Shown piece by piece: positions 1 to 4,935 of a stretch of DNA of 5,001 nt (position 1 is the stretch's first letter; every line of letters starts with the position of its first letter). The stretch comes from Fodinibacter sp035633415 (GTDB lineage Bacteria; Actinomycetota; Actinomycetes; Actinomycetales; Dermatophilaceae). Made by a program: the position numbers and the translations under genes. The notes under the pieces were generated by a model. That model saw nothing but the letters and a program-made list of their open reading frames with translations. It was not told the origin of the DNA and searched no databases. The DNA lies in the NCBI GenBank assembly GCA_035633415.1, contig DASQEZ010000215.1, forward strand, positions 1 through 5,001, written 5' to 3'.

Positions 1-55
1 CAAGGATGCCTGGGCGCGGATCGACGACTTCCTCGGCCGGCACCTCACCAGGTGA
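1..55 (+). CDS. C-terminal end of an alpha/beta-hydrolase-like protein (partial)
   Basis: Reading from base 2, the last 17 codons before the TGA at 53-55 give KDAWARIDDFLGRHLTR. A tail of the type 'AW.R...FL.RHL' is typical of the last helix of dienelactone hydrolases and other alpha/beta-hydrolases or S9-type peptidases. The rest of the gene lies left of the window, so no catalytic residue can be seen and the assignment rests on tail resemblance only. A possible convergent reading frame on the other strand ends at 45, so the two would overlap by 11 bp at their 3' ends. Another family with an amphipathic C-terminal helix is possible. Confidence 0.4.
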   Translation, partial: KDAWARIDDFLGRHLTR

Positions 56-131
56 TCGCCCCACCCTCGCGCCAGGTGTCGAGCAGGCCGGTCGGGTCGT
101 CGACCGTGCCCCCGCGGTTCCACAGCGCCAT
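45..131 (-). pseudogene. Possible C-terminal remnant of an unidentified protein
   Basis: On the minus strand, codons from 131 down to the TGA at 47-45 read MALWNRGGTVDDPTGLLDTW followed by REGGAITW. The composition (W, G, D, N, T, L) looks like folded protein. The plus-strand reading of the same bases is the S/P/R-rich text usual for antisense shadows. Going further upstream on the minus strand the protein-like quality ends at about 131, exactly where a different protein-like reading begins on the plus strand. I infer the last 28 or so codons of a gene whose 5' part has been lost. I do not recognise the family. The two readings share third codon positions, so GC3 cannot separate them, and chance remains possible. 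Confidence 0.22.
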
Positions 132-402
132 GCTCGGCATCCTGGTGCTGCCGGCCTCACCCAGCACGCCCGCCTACCTGGCCGGCGACGCGGACCGCAT
201 CCGGGCCGCCGCGGCCGAGGCCACCGCGGACCGGGGGTACGACCAGCAGTTCGGCGACCACCTGCTCATGTACGCCGCCTTGGCCGGCCGCGATGACGCC
301 CGCACCGCCCTCGACGCCGCCCGTGACCTCGACGACAAGCGGGTCGACGACGGCAACAGCAGGTCCTACCTGCTCGCACGGCTCATGGCCCTGGCCCGCT
401 GA
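121..402 (+). pseudogene. C-terminal fragment of a GH81-like endo-beta-1,3-glucanase
   Basis: The plus frame ending with TGA at 400-402 reads SAMLGILVLPASPSTPAYL, then a stretch with DHLLMYAALAG, and closes with VDDGNSRSYLLARLMALAR. This resembles the end of the GH81 catalytic domain: a 'GI..LP.tP.S.Y' strand, a 'W.D...y.Al' helix and a terminal 'D.GNS.t...' motif. GH81 enzymes hydrolyse beta-1,3-glucans such as laminarin, curdlan or fungal wall glucan, and are normally many hundreds of residues long. Only about 90 residues are present. The frame stays open leftward to the window edge, and a GTG at 52 would give a 116-residue product, but residues upstream of about 121 do not look like GH81 and a different gene tail ends at 55. 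I infer a decayed 3' fragment with no signal peptide and no catalytic acid. The family call is from memory of motifs, without an alignment. Confidence 0.45.
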
Positions 403-420
403 GGCCTCAAGGAGCGGCCA
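392..420. terminator. Possible bidirectional terminator between convergent stops
   Basis: The GH81-like fragment and the tetR gene converge with only four bases between their stops. TGAGGCCTCA (400-409) is a perfect palindrome that contains both TGA codons. It is flanked by TGGCCCGC (392-399) and GCGGCCA (414-420), which pair as seven base pairs with one bulged C. Three more pairs (TGA/TCA around a GGCC loop) can form inside. There is no U tract, as is common for actinobacterial terminators. The structure was folded by eye and is imperfect, so this is a modest call. Confidence 0.3.
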
Positions 421-970
421 GCACCGTGTCGACCACGCGCTCGACGAAGTGCTGGTCCAGCGGCAGCCCGGAGACGAAGCGGCGGTGGAAGACCGGGCCG
501 GCCAGCCGGTCCAGCAGCTCGTCGAGATCGACATCGGCGCGCAGCTCGCCCCGAGCGAGGCCACGCTCCAGCACCTCGAGCACGGGCCCGTGCCGTCGTC
601 GCGCCTCTTCGGCGTGCAGCTCGGCGAGGTCGACGTCTCGCCCGGCTGCGTCGATCAGGGCCGCCATCAGGAGCCCGGCGGGGCCTGAGCCCAGCGCCCC
701 GGCCAGGCCTGCGAGAAGGAGGACCAGGTCCGCTCGCAGGCTGCCGGTGTCCGTCGCGGGGGCATCCGGAGCGGCACCGCGAAGTGCGTCGAGCACCAGG
801 TCGGCCTGGTGGGACCACTGCCGGTAGATGGTCGTCTTCGCGACTCCGGACCGTGCGGCGACGGCCTCGATGGTCGCCCCCGCCATGCCCCGCTCGGCCA
901 CCAGGTCGACGGCTGCGGCGAGCACCCGTTCACGGGACCGGACCACGCGCGGGTCGCGCCGGGCGGTCAT
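407..970 (-). CDS. TetR/AcrR-family transcriptional repressor
   Basis: A 187-residue protein of normal TetR length. The DNA-binding domain is at residues 13-60: helix 1 (RERVLAAAVDLVAERG), then the helix-turn-helix TIEAVAARSGVAKTTIYRQW, with the Tyr-x-x-W end of the recognition helix typical of the family. The all-helical remainder (about 75-187) is the ligand and dimer domain. Its tail AGPVFHRRFVSGLPLDQHFV resembles the TetR_C_11 type. The ATG at 970-968 overlaps the TGA of the upstream reductase (ATGA), and the bases before it show no good Shine-Dalgarno, so translation is probably coupled. It is the last gene of the three-gene operon and the obvious candidate to bind the inverted repeat at 2348-2369, which would make the operon autoregulated. 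The inducer cannot be read from the sequence. Confidence 0.94.
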   Translation of the reverse strand: MTARRDPRVVRSRERVLAAAVDLVAERGMAGATIEAVAARSGVAKTTIYRQWSHQADLVLDALRGAAPDAPATDTGSLRADLVLLLAGLAGALGSGPAGLLMAALIDAAGRDVDLAELHAEEARRRHGPVLEVLERGLARGELRADVDLDELLDRLAGPVFHRRFVSGLPLDQHFVERVVDTVLAAP

Positions 971-1833
971 CGCCCGGCCGGCGCCCACGTGGCGGCGTTC
1001 TCGTGGACGTACTCCTCCAGGGTGCGGCCCGGGCGCCCCAGCAGGTGCTCGAGCGTCGGGTCGACGGTCTCGGCGTCGCCTCGGCGCAGCCCGGTGTGCA
1101 GCACGGTCTGCACGACGACCTGCGCGATCGGGAGCCCCTGGCCGCGCAGGTGCCTCGCGTAGCCGAGGACCGAGGCGGGCTGGTAGGCGATCGGCCGGCC
1201 CAGCGTGCGGGTGAGCATCGCGGCGACGTCGTCGAAGGTCAGAGCCACCGGTCCGGTGAGGGTGTAGCCCTTTCCCCGGTGGGACGAAGGGTCGGCGAAC
1301 GCGGCAGCAGCGACCTCGCCGATGTCGCGGGTGTCGATGAACGCGACCAGGCCCCGCCCCGCCGGCAGGTGGATCCGGTCGTCGTCGACGATGTCCTGCC
1401 GGTAGGCGTCGGCCAGGTTCTGCGCGAAGAACCCGGGGCGCAGGATCGTCCACGACGGCGCGTGCTCGCGCAGGTGCGTCTCGACCCGGTGGTGCGGCAC
1501 CACCGCGTTGGTGTCGGCGCCGGCGACCGACGAGAAGACGACGTGCTCGACGCCGGCTGCGAGCGCCGCGTCGGTGAGGGCGTTGAGGGTCGGCCCCACC
1601 CGTGAGACCGGCGGTGGCCGCAGCAGGAAGAGCCCGGCGATGCCCTGCACCGCCGGGCCGAAGGTCTCGGGGCGGAACACGTCGAGCTCCACGTGCTCGA
1701 CGTCCGCCCCGGGTTCCGCACGCTGCGCGTTGCGCACCGCCACCCGCACCGGGATGCCGCGCTGACGCAGCGCGCGCACCGTGGCGCCACCCACGTTGCC
1801 CGTCGCACCCAGGACGAGCACCGGGCGGCTCAT
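967..1833 (-). CDS. NmrA-like NAD(P)-binding oxidoreductase (atypical SDR)
   Basis: A 288-residue protein with an N-terminal Rossmann fold. VLVLGATGNVGG at residues 5-16 carries the GxxGxxG dinucleotide loop, and VAVRN at 31-35 ends strand 2 with an Arg often linked to NADP(H) preference. HVVFSSVAGAD (97-107) matches the conserved strand after helix 4. TILRPGFFAQNL (129-140) and FIDTRDIGEVAAAAF (165-179) are hallmarks of the NmrA / quinone-oxidoreductase-2 branch. The canonical YxxxK catalytic pair is absent (PHHRVETHL at the corresponding place), as in most atypical SDRs. Some relatives reduce quinones or azo compounds, others only sense NADP(H), so catalytic activity is not certain. The ATG at 1833-1831 overlaps the upstream stop by four bases (ATGA), with a weak AGAGG ahead of it. 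The stop likewise overlaps the tetR start. Probable soluble cytoplasmic redox enzyme co-produced with its two neighbours. Confidence 0.93.
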   Translation of the reverse strand: MSRPVLVLGATGNVGGATVRALRQRGIPVRVAVRNAQRAEPGADVEHVELDVFRPETFGPAVQGIAGLFLLRPPPVSRVGPTLNALTDAALAAGVEHVVFSSVAGADTNAVVPHHRVETHLREHAPSWTILRPGFFAQNLADAYRQDIVDDDRIHLPAGRGLVAFIDTRDIGEVAAAAFADPSSHRGKGYTLTGPVALTFDDVAAMLTRTLGRPIAYQPASVLGYARHLRGQGLPIAQVVVQTVLHTGLRRGDAETVDPTLEHLLGRPGRTLEEYVHENAATWAPAGR

Positions 1834-2336
1834 ACCGCCTCTGCGTCCACGTCGAGCAGCACCACGCTCAGGTGCTCCCGCTCAGCGGCGTCCCGGAGCT
1901 CCTCGTGCGTGGGCGCCCTGTCGACGCCGATCCGGATGCCGAGCCGTCGGCCGGCCGCGGCCAGCCCGATCTGGTCGATCAGGCCTTCGTAGACCCCGGC
2001 GACGACGGAGGGGTCCTCCTCCAGGAGCGCGCTCGCGGCCACCCGGCGACCGAACAGCGTGAGCTCCACCGGGGTGGGTCCGCCGCGCAGGTTGACCCGC
2101 CACCCCGAGCTGGTGAGCACCAGCAGCCGGCCGTCGGGTCGGCGGTGGTAGGCCACCGGCGTGGAATAGACGCGCCCGGTGCGGCGCCCGGTGACGTGCA
2201 GCAGCACGAGGTCCTGCCCGACCTTCGTGGCGCGTCGACGCCCCGAGAGCAGCCAGGTCAGCACCGGGTTGCCCACGCGGGTGAGCAGGGCCGGAGGAAT
2301 CGCACGTTCGACCGGCGCGGACGGTGTGGAGGTCAT
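1830..2336 (-). CDS. Deazaflavin (F420)-dependent nitroreductase-family protein
   Basis: From the ATG at 2336 the product is 168 residues, a normal size for the Ddn / DUF385 family of split-barrel proteins that use coenzyme F420H2 to reduce quinones, nitroimidazoles or other hydride acceptors. The strand-turn-strand LVLLHVTGRRTGRVYSTPVA (residues 43-62) is the family signature around 'L.t.GRkSG..r.tP'. It is followed by LLVLTSSGWRVNLRGGPTPVEL (71-92), matching the '..W..Nl.a.p.v.v' strand pair, and by the R-rich GRRVAA strand. No signal peptide or membrane span is evident. Two in-frame GTG codons (2345 and 2342) lie just upstream. I prefer the ATG because an AAGTGG sequence (2347-2342) stands five bases ahead of it, but a start at 2345 giving 171 residues is possible. 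It is the first gene of the operon. F420 use and substrate are inferred from the family and not visible directly. Confidence 0.9.
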   Translation of the reverse strand: MTSTPSAPVERAIPPALLTRVGNPVLTWLLSGRRRATKVGQDLVLLHVTGRRTGRVYSTPVAYHRRPDGRLLVLTSSGWRVNLRGGPTPVELTLFGRRVAASALLEEDPSVVAGVYEGLIDQIGLAAAGRRLGIRIGVDRAPTHEELRDAAEREHLSVVLLDVDAEAV

Positions 2337-2347
2337 GGCCACCACTT

Positions 2348-2369
2348 TACGCTACGCGGCCGTAGCGTA
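2348..2369. promoter_or_regulatory. Perfect inverted repeat, probable TetR operator
   Basis: TACGCTACG (2348-2356), CGGC (2357-2360) and CGTAGCGTA (2361-2369) form an exact 9-bp inverted repeat with a 4-bp spacer, and its symmetry and length are typical of TetR-family operators. It occupies most of the 33-bp gap between glmM and the deazaflavin-enzyme gene, and ends two or three bases before the earliest possible GTG start. On the minus strand its first arm begins with TACGCT, which fits a TANNNT -10 element (2369-2364) and would place transcription start near 2357, inside the repeat. No convincing -35 was found at the right distance. Binding here would block RNA polymerase directly. The repressor is inferred to be the TetR protein encoded last in the same operon. 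Confidence 0.75.
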
Positions 2370-2378
2370 GAGACCCGG

Positions 2379-3728
2379 TCAGAGCGCGAGGCGCTCGCGC
2401 ACCACTCCGGCGAGGCGGGCCGCCACGGCATCCGCCTGCTCCTGGGTCGGCGCCTCGACCATGACCCGCACGAGTGGCTCGGTTCCCGACTTGCGCAGCA
2501 GCACCCGCCCGGAGCCGTCGAGGGCGGCCTCCTCGTGGCGCACCGCCGACTGCAGGCCCTCGTCGCTCTCGACGCGGCCCTTGTCGACGCCCCGCACGTT
2601 CACGAGCACCTGGGGCAGCCGGGTCATCACGGCGCCGAGGTCGGCGATGCTGCGGCCCGTGGCAGCCACCCGTGCGGCGAGCATGAGGCCGGTGAGCACG
2701 CCGTCGCCGGTGGTGCCGTGGTCGAGCATGATGACGTGGCCGGACTGCTCGCCACCGAGGGAGTACCCACCGGCGCGCATCTCCTCGAGCACGTAGCGGT
2801 CACCGACACCGGTCTGCAGCACACGGATCCCCTGGTGCTCCATGGCCTGGAGCAGACCGAGGTTGCTCATCACCGTGGCCACGAGGGTGTCGTGGGCCAG
2901 CGCCCCGCGCTCCTTGAGGGCCACGGCGAGGATGCCCATGATCTGGTCGCCGTCGACCTCCGTGCCGGTGGCATCGACGGCCAGGCAGCGGTCGGCGTCG
3001 CCGTCGTGCGCGATCCCGAGCTGGGCGCCGTGGGACACGACGGCCGCCTTCAGCGGGTCGAGGTGCGTCGAGCCCACACCGTCGTTGATGTTCAGCCCGT
3101 CGGGCGAGGTGCCGATCTCGACCACCTCGGCGCCCGCGAGCCGGAACACCTCCGGCGAGACCATGCTCGCGGCCCCGTGCGCCCCGTCGATGACGACCTT
3201 GAGCCCGTCGAGCTGGTTGGGCAGCACCCGCAGCAGGTGCGCGATGTAGCGGGTGTGGGCCTGGGCCATGGTCACCACCCGGCCCACGCCGGCCCCGATG
3301 GGTCGGGCCCAACGCTCACCCATGGTGACCTCGAGCCGGTCCTCGACCTCGTCGGGCAGCTTGTGGCCGCCCCGGGCGAAGAACTTGATCCCGTTGTCGG
3401 GCATCGCGTTGTGCGAGGCCGAGAGCATGACCCCGAAGTCCGCCCCGAGGTCAGCGGTGAGGTAGGCGACGGCCGGCGTCGGCAGCACGCCCGCGTCGTA
3501 GACGTCGACCCCCGCCGAGGCGAGACCCGCCACGACGGCCGCCGACAGGAACTCCCCCGAGGCTCGTGGGTCGCGCCCGACCACGGCCTTGGGTCGGTCG
3601 GCTCGGGCACCACCCACGTCCCCGAGCACACGCGCTGCGGCGACGGACACCGACAGGGCCAGCTCGGCCGTGATGACGGGGCCGTTGGCGAGGCCACGGA
3701 CGCCGTCGGTGCCGAAGAGTCGGGACAT
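2379..3728 (-). CDS. glmM: Phosphoglucosamine mutase
   Basis: GlmM converts glucosamine-6-phosphate to glucosamine-1-phosphate in the cytoplasm, the step before UDP-GlcNAc and peptidoglycan synthesis. The 449-residue length is standard. MSRLFGTDGVRG opens the protein as in nearly all GlmMs. The phosphoserine loop is MLSASHNAMPDNGIKFF (101-117), with the catalytic Ser inferred as S105. The Mg-binding loop is DGDADR (242-247), the sugar-binding loop GEQSGH (326-331) and the phosphate-binding loop RKSGTEPLVRVM (412-423). All four domains are therefore present. The Pro usual after SASHN is Ala here. The start is fixed by the MSRLFGTDG homology and by an AAAGGA ribosome-binding site (3739-3734) five bases before the ATG. 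The frame stays open upstream to 3926, but that part is not homologous and crosses the terminator hairpins. Placement behind rplM-rpsI is the usual actinobacterial order. Confidence 0.98.
   Translation of the reverse strand: MSRLFGTDGVRGLANGPVITAELALSVSVAAARVLGDVGGARADRPKAVVGRDPRASGEFLSAAVVAGLASAGVDVYDAGVLPTPAVAYLTADLGADFGVMLSASHNAMPDNGIKFFARGGHKLPDEVEDRLEVTMGERWARPIGAGVGRVVTMAQAHTRYIAHLLRVLPNQLDGLKVVIDGAHGAASMVSPEVFRLAGAEVVEIGTSPDGLNINDGVGSTHLDPLKAAVVSHGAQLGIAHDGDADRCLAVDATGTEVDGDQIMGILAVALKERGALAHDTLVATVMSNLGLLQAMEHQGIRVLQTGVGDRYVLEEMRAGGYSLGGEQSGHVIMLDHGTTGDGVLTGLMLAARVAATGRSIADLGAVMTRLPQVLVNVRGVDKGRVESDEGLQSAVRHEEAALDGSGRVLLRKSGTEPLVRVMVEAPTQEQADAVAARLAGVVRERLAL
2384..2400 (-). other. Short GC hairpin in the last codons of glmM
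   Basis: GCGCGAG (2384-2390) and CTCGCGC (2394-2400) are perfectly complementary across a 3-base loop, inside the final codons of glmM just before its stop. There is no following T run on the minus strand. It could weakly end or pause glmM transcription before the downstream operon, or simply reflect the Arg-Glu-Arg codon choice. It is the only hairpin seen between glmM and the operator. Confidence 0.25.
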
Positions 3729-3733
3729 GGGGT

Positions 3734-3739
3734 TCCTTT
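3734..3739 (-). promoter_or_regulatory. Ribosome-binding site of glmM
   Basis: AAAGGA reads on the minus strand five bases ahead of the ATG at 3728. It decides the glmM start, because the reading frame continues open far upstream without another plausible site. Confidence 0.8.
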
Positions 3740-3759
3740 CGGAGCGGATGCCGGACACG

Positions 3760-3765
3760 AACCTA
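3760..3765 (-). promoter_or_regulatory. Possible -10 element of a glmM promoter
   Basis: TAGGTT on the minus strand fits the actinobacterial TANNNT -10 pattern. It lies between the terminator hairpins and the glmM ribosome-binding site, and would give a leader of about 25 bases. The matching -35 region would fall in the hairpin at 3778-3810 and has no recognisable hexamer. The argument is mostly positional: glmM needs its own start if the hairpins stop read-through. Confidence 0.3.
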
Positions 3766-3777
3766 CTCCCGCACGCG

Positions 3778-3810
3778 CCGAAGGCGGCACCGAGAGGGTG
3801 CCGCCTTCGG
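3778..3810 (-). terminator. Second hairpin of tandem terminator after rpsI
   Basis: CCGAAGGCGGCACC (3778-3791) and GGTGCCGCCTTCGG (3797-3810) make an exact 14-bp stem with a 5-base GAGAG loop, in non-coding DNA between rpsI and glmM. No T tract follows on the minus strand, as is frequent for actinobacterial intrinsic terminators. It is far more stable than chance would give and lies where the ribosomal operon should end. Confidence 0.75.
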
Positions 3811-3816
3811 GGCGGG

Positions 3817-3840
3817 CACGGCATCGTCAGCGATGCCGTG
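3817..3840 (-). terminator. First hairpin of tandem terminator after rpsI
   Basis: CACGGCATCG (3817-3826) and CGATGCCGTG (3831-3840) form an exact 10-bp stem with a TCAG loop, beginning nine bases past the rpsI stop. It stands six bases from the larger hairpin that follows. The pair probably terminates the rplM-rpsI transcript or protects its 3' end from exonucleases. No poly-U is present. Confidence 0.65.
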
Positions 3841-3849
3841 GGTCCGGGA

Positions 3850-4362
3850 TCAGCGCTTGCTGTACTGGGGCGCCTTGCGGGCCTTCTTGAGACCGGCCTT
3901 CTTGCGCTCCGGGACGCGCGCGTCACGCGAGAGGAAGCCGGCCTTCTTCAGGGCCGGGCGGTTGAGCTCCTCGTCGATGCCGTTCAGCGAGCGGGCCACG
4001 CCCAGGCGCACCGCGCCGGCCTGGCCGGAGGGGCCACCGCCGTGGACGCGCACGAGCACGTCGTAGGCGCCGTCGAGCTCGAGCAGGCTGAGCGGCTCGT
4101 TGACGATCTGCTGGTGCACCTTGTTGGGGAAGTACCCCTGCAGGGTGCGGCCGTTGATGGTCCACTCACCGGTGCCGGGCACGATGCGCACGCGGGCCAC
4201 GGCCTGCTTGCGACGACCGGTGGCAGCACCCGGCGCCGTGGCGCGCGGACGCTGGGCCGGCTCGCCCGCGGCGGCGGTGTCGGACTCGGAGGTGTACTCG
4301 GTGACCAGCGCGTCGTTGACGTCGGTGCCGGCGGTCTCGTCGATCTGCACGTTCTCGGTCAT
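3850..4362 (-). CDS. rpsI: 30S ribosomal protein S9
   Basis: The 170-residue product is S9 (uS9), a small-subunit head protein whose C-terminal tail reaches the P-site tRNA. Residues 1-48 are an acidic, Ala/Thr-rich and probably disordered extension, as is usual in actinobacteria. The conserved core begins at GRRKQAVARVRI (49-60). TINGRTLQGYFP (68-79) and the S9 signature GGGPSGQAGAVRLGVARSL (108-126) follow. The basic tail KKAGLKKARKAPQYSKR ends with the universal S-K-R. The ATG at 4362-4360 shares a base with the rplM stop (TGATG), with AGGTGG seven bases upstream. A GTG at 4365, also overlapping the stop, would add one residue. It is transcribed with rplM from the promoter at 4907-4935, and tandem hairpins follow the stop. 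Confidence 0.98.
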   Translation of the reverse strand: MTENVQIDETAGTDVNDALVTEYTSESDTAAAGEPAQRPRATAPGAATGRRKQAVARVRIVPGTGEWTINGRTLQGYFPNKVHQQIVNEPLSLLELDGAYDVLVRVHGGGPSGQAGAVRLGVARSLNGIDEELNRPALKKAGFLSRDARVPERKKAGLKKARKAPQYSKR

Positions 4363-4805
4363 CACTGGGCCACCTGGGTGATCTCGAAGGGTGTGGGCTG
4401 CTGGGCAGCGTGGGGGTGCTCGGTGCCGCGGTAGACCTTGAGCTTGCTCAGCTGGGCCTTCCCGAGGGTGGTGCGCGGCAGCATGCCCCGCACGGCCTTC
4501 TCGATCGCCTTCTCGGGGTTCTTGGCGAGCAGCTCGGTGTAGGAGGTCGCCTTGAGGCCACCCGGGAAACCGGAGTGGTGGTAGGCCTTCTTCTGCTGCA
4601 GCTTGGCGCCGGTGAGGGCGACCTTGTCGGCGTTGATGATGATGACGAAGTCACCCACGTCGACGTGGGGGGCGAAGGTCGCCTTGTGCTTGCCGCGCAG
4701 CAGGATCGCGGTCTGGCTCGCGAGGCGGCCGAGCACGACGTCGGTCGCGTCGATCACGTGCCAGGTGCGCGTGATCTCGCCCGGCTTCGGGGTGTAGGTA
4801 CGCAT
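4362..4805 (-). CDS. rplM: 50S ribosomal protein L13
   Basis: The 147-residue product is L13 (uL13), an early-assembly protein of the large subunit that binds 23S rRNA. MRTYTPKPGEITRTWHVIDA is the typical actinobacterial N-terminus. VLGRLASQTAILLRGKHK (24-41), VGDFVIIINADKVALTG (50-66) and the family signature around GMLPRTTLGKAQLSKLKVY (107-125) followed by GTEHPH are all present, so the protein is full length. The ATG at 4805 is supported by AGGA (4815-4812) six bases ahead. The open frame continues upstream to 4991, but it reads through the leader and promoter and shows no homology to L13. It is the first gene of the rplM-rpsI operon. Confidence 0.98.
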   Translation of the reverse strand: MRTYTPKPGEITRTWHVIDATDVVLGRLASQTAILLRGKHKATFAPHVDVGDFVIIINADKVALTGAKLQQKKAYHHSGFPGGLKATSYTELLAKNPEKAIEKAVRGMLPRTTLGKAQLSKLKVYRGTEHPHAAQQPTPFEITQVAQ

Positions 4806-4811
4806 CAGGTG

Positions 4812-4815
4812 TCCT
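4812..4815 (-). promoter_or_regulatory. Ribosome-binding site of rplM
   Basis: AGGA on the minus strand stands six bases before the ATG at 4805. It marks the true L13 start against the longer open frame. Confidence 0.7.
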
Positions 4816-4841
4816 GAATCGTCGAGGATGGTGGAAAGGCG

Positions 4842-4896
4842 TATGCCGCGTGCTCCCGTCAGGGACTCGTTGCCCCTGTCGGAGGCGCACGGCACA
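4842..4896 (-). promoter_or_regulatory. Structured 5' leader of rplM, candidate L13 autoregulatory RNA
   Basis: Between the predicted transcription start (about 4900) and the ribosome-binding site, the minus strand can fold into one long imperfect stem-loop. UGUGCC (4896-4891) pairs with GGCAUA (4847-4842), GUGC (4890-4887) with GCAC (4853-4850), UCC (4883-4881) with GGA (4856-4854), and the tip CAGGG (4878-4874) with CCCUG (4864-4860) around a 9-base loop. Small bulges separate the helices. Many bacterial rplM operons are controlled by L13 binding to its own leader. That function is inferred here; the fold was drawn by eye. Confidence 0.4.
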
Positions 4897-4906
4897 ACAG
4901 TGCTCA

Positions 4907-4935
4907 AGTTTACGGGGGTGGGCGGTCGGACCCAA
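4907..4935 (-). promoter_or_regulatory. Promoter of the rplM-rpsI operon
   Basis: On the minus strand TTGGGT (4935-4930) and TAAACT (4912-4907) are separated by exactly 17 bases, a good housekeeping-sigma promoter with a near-consensus -35 and a TANNNT -10. Transcription would begin near 4900 and leave a leader of about 95 bases. It is one of very few A/T-rich spots in this GC-rich region, which strengthens the call. Confidence 0.7.

Noticed and set aside
971..1453. N-terminal extension of the tetR frame
   Set aside because: The extra 161 residues are R/P/A-rich shadow of the NmrA-like gene. TetR proteins start just before the helix-turn-helix, as the ATG at 970 does.
2377..2382. CTGACC on the minus strand as a -35 for the accessory operon
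   Set aside because: At 16-19 bases downstream no TANNNT hexamer is found; the only TA-type hexamers lie at unsuitable spacing, so the pair does not make a promoter.
1602..3890. Very long plus-strand open frame (762 codons) opposite glmM and the operon
   Set aside because: It is the antisense of well-supported genes, rich in H, R, G and D as expected from a GC-rich shadow frame, and it crosses several gene boundaries and both terminator and operator sites.
3729..3926. N-terminal extension of GlmM
   Set aside because: GlmM universally begins with M-x-x-L/Y-F-GTDG-RG. The upstream frame passes through two terminator hairpins and the rpsI 3' end, and the ribosome-binding site is at 3734-3739.
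4410..4817. Plus-strand open frame of 135 codons opposite rplM
   Set aside because: Antisense shadow of a ribosomal protein gene, with no ribosome-binding site or recognisable domain.
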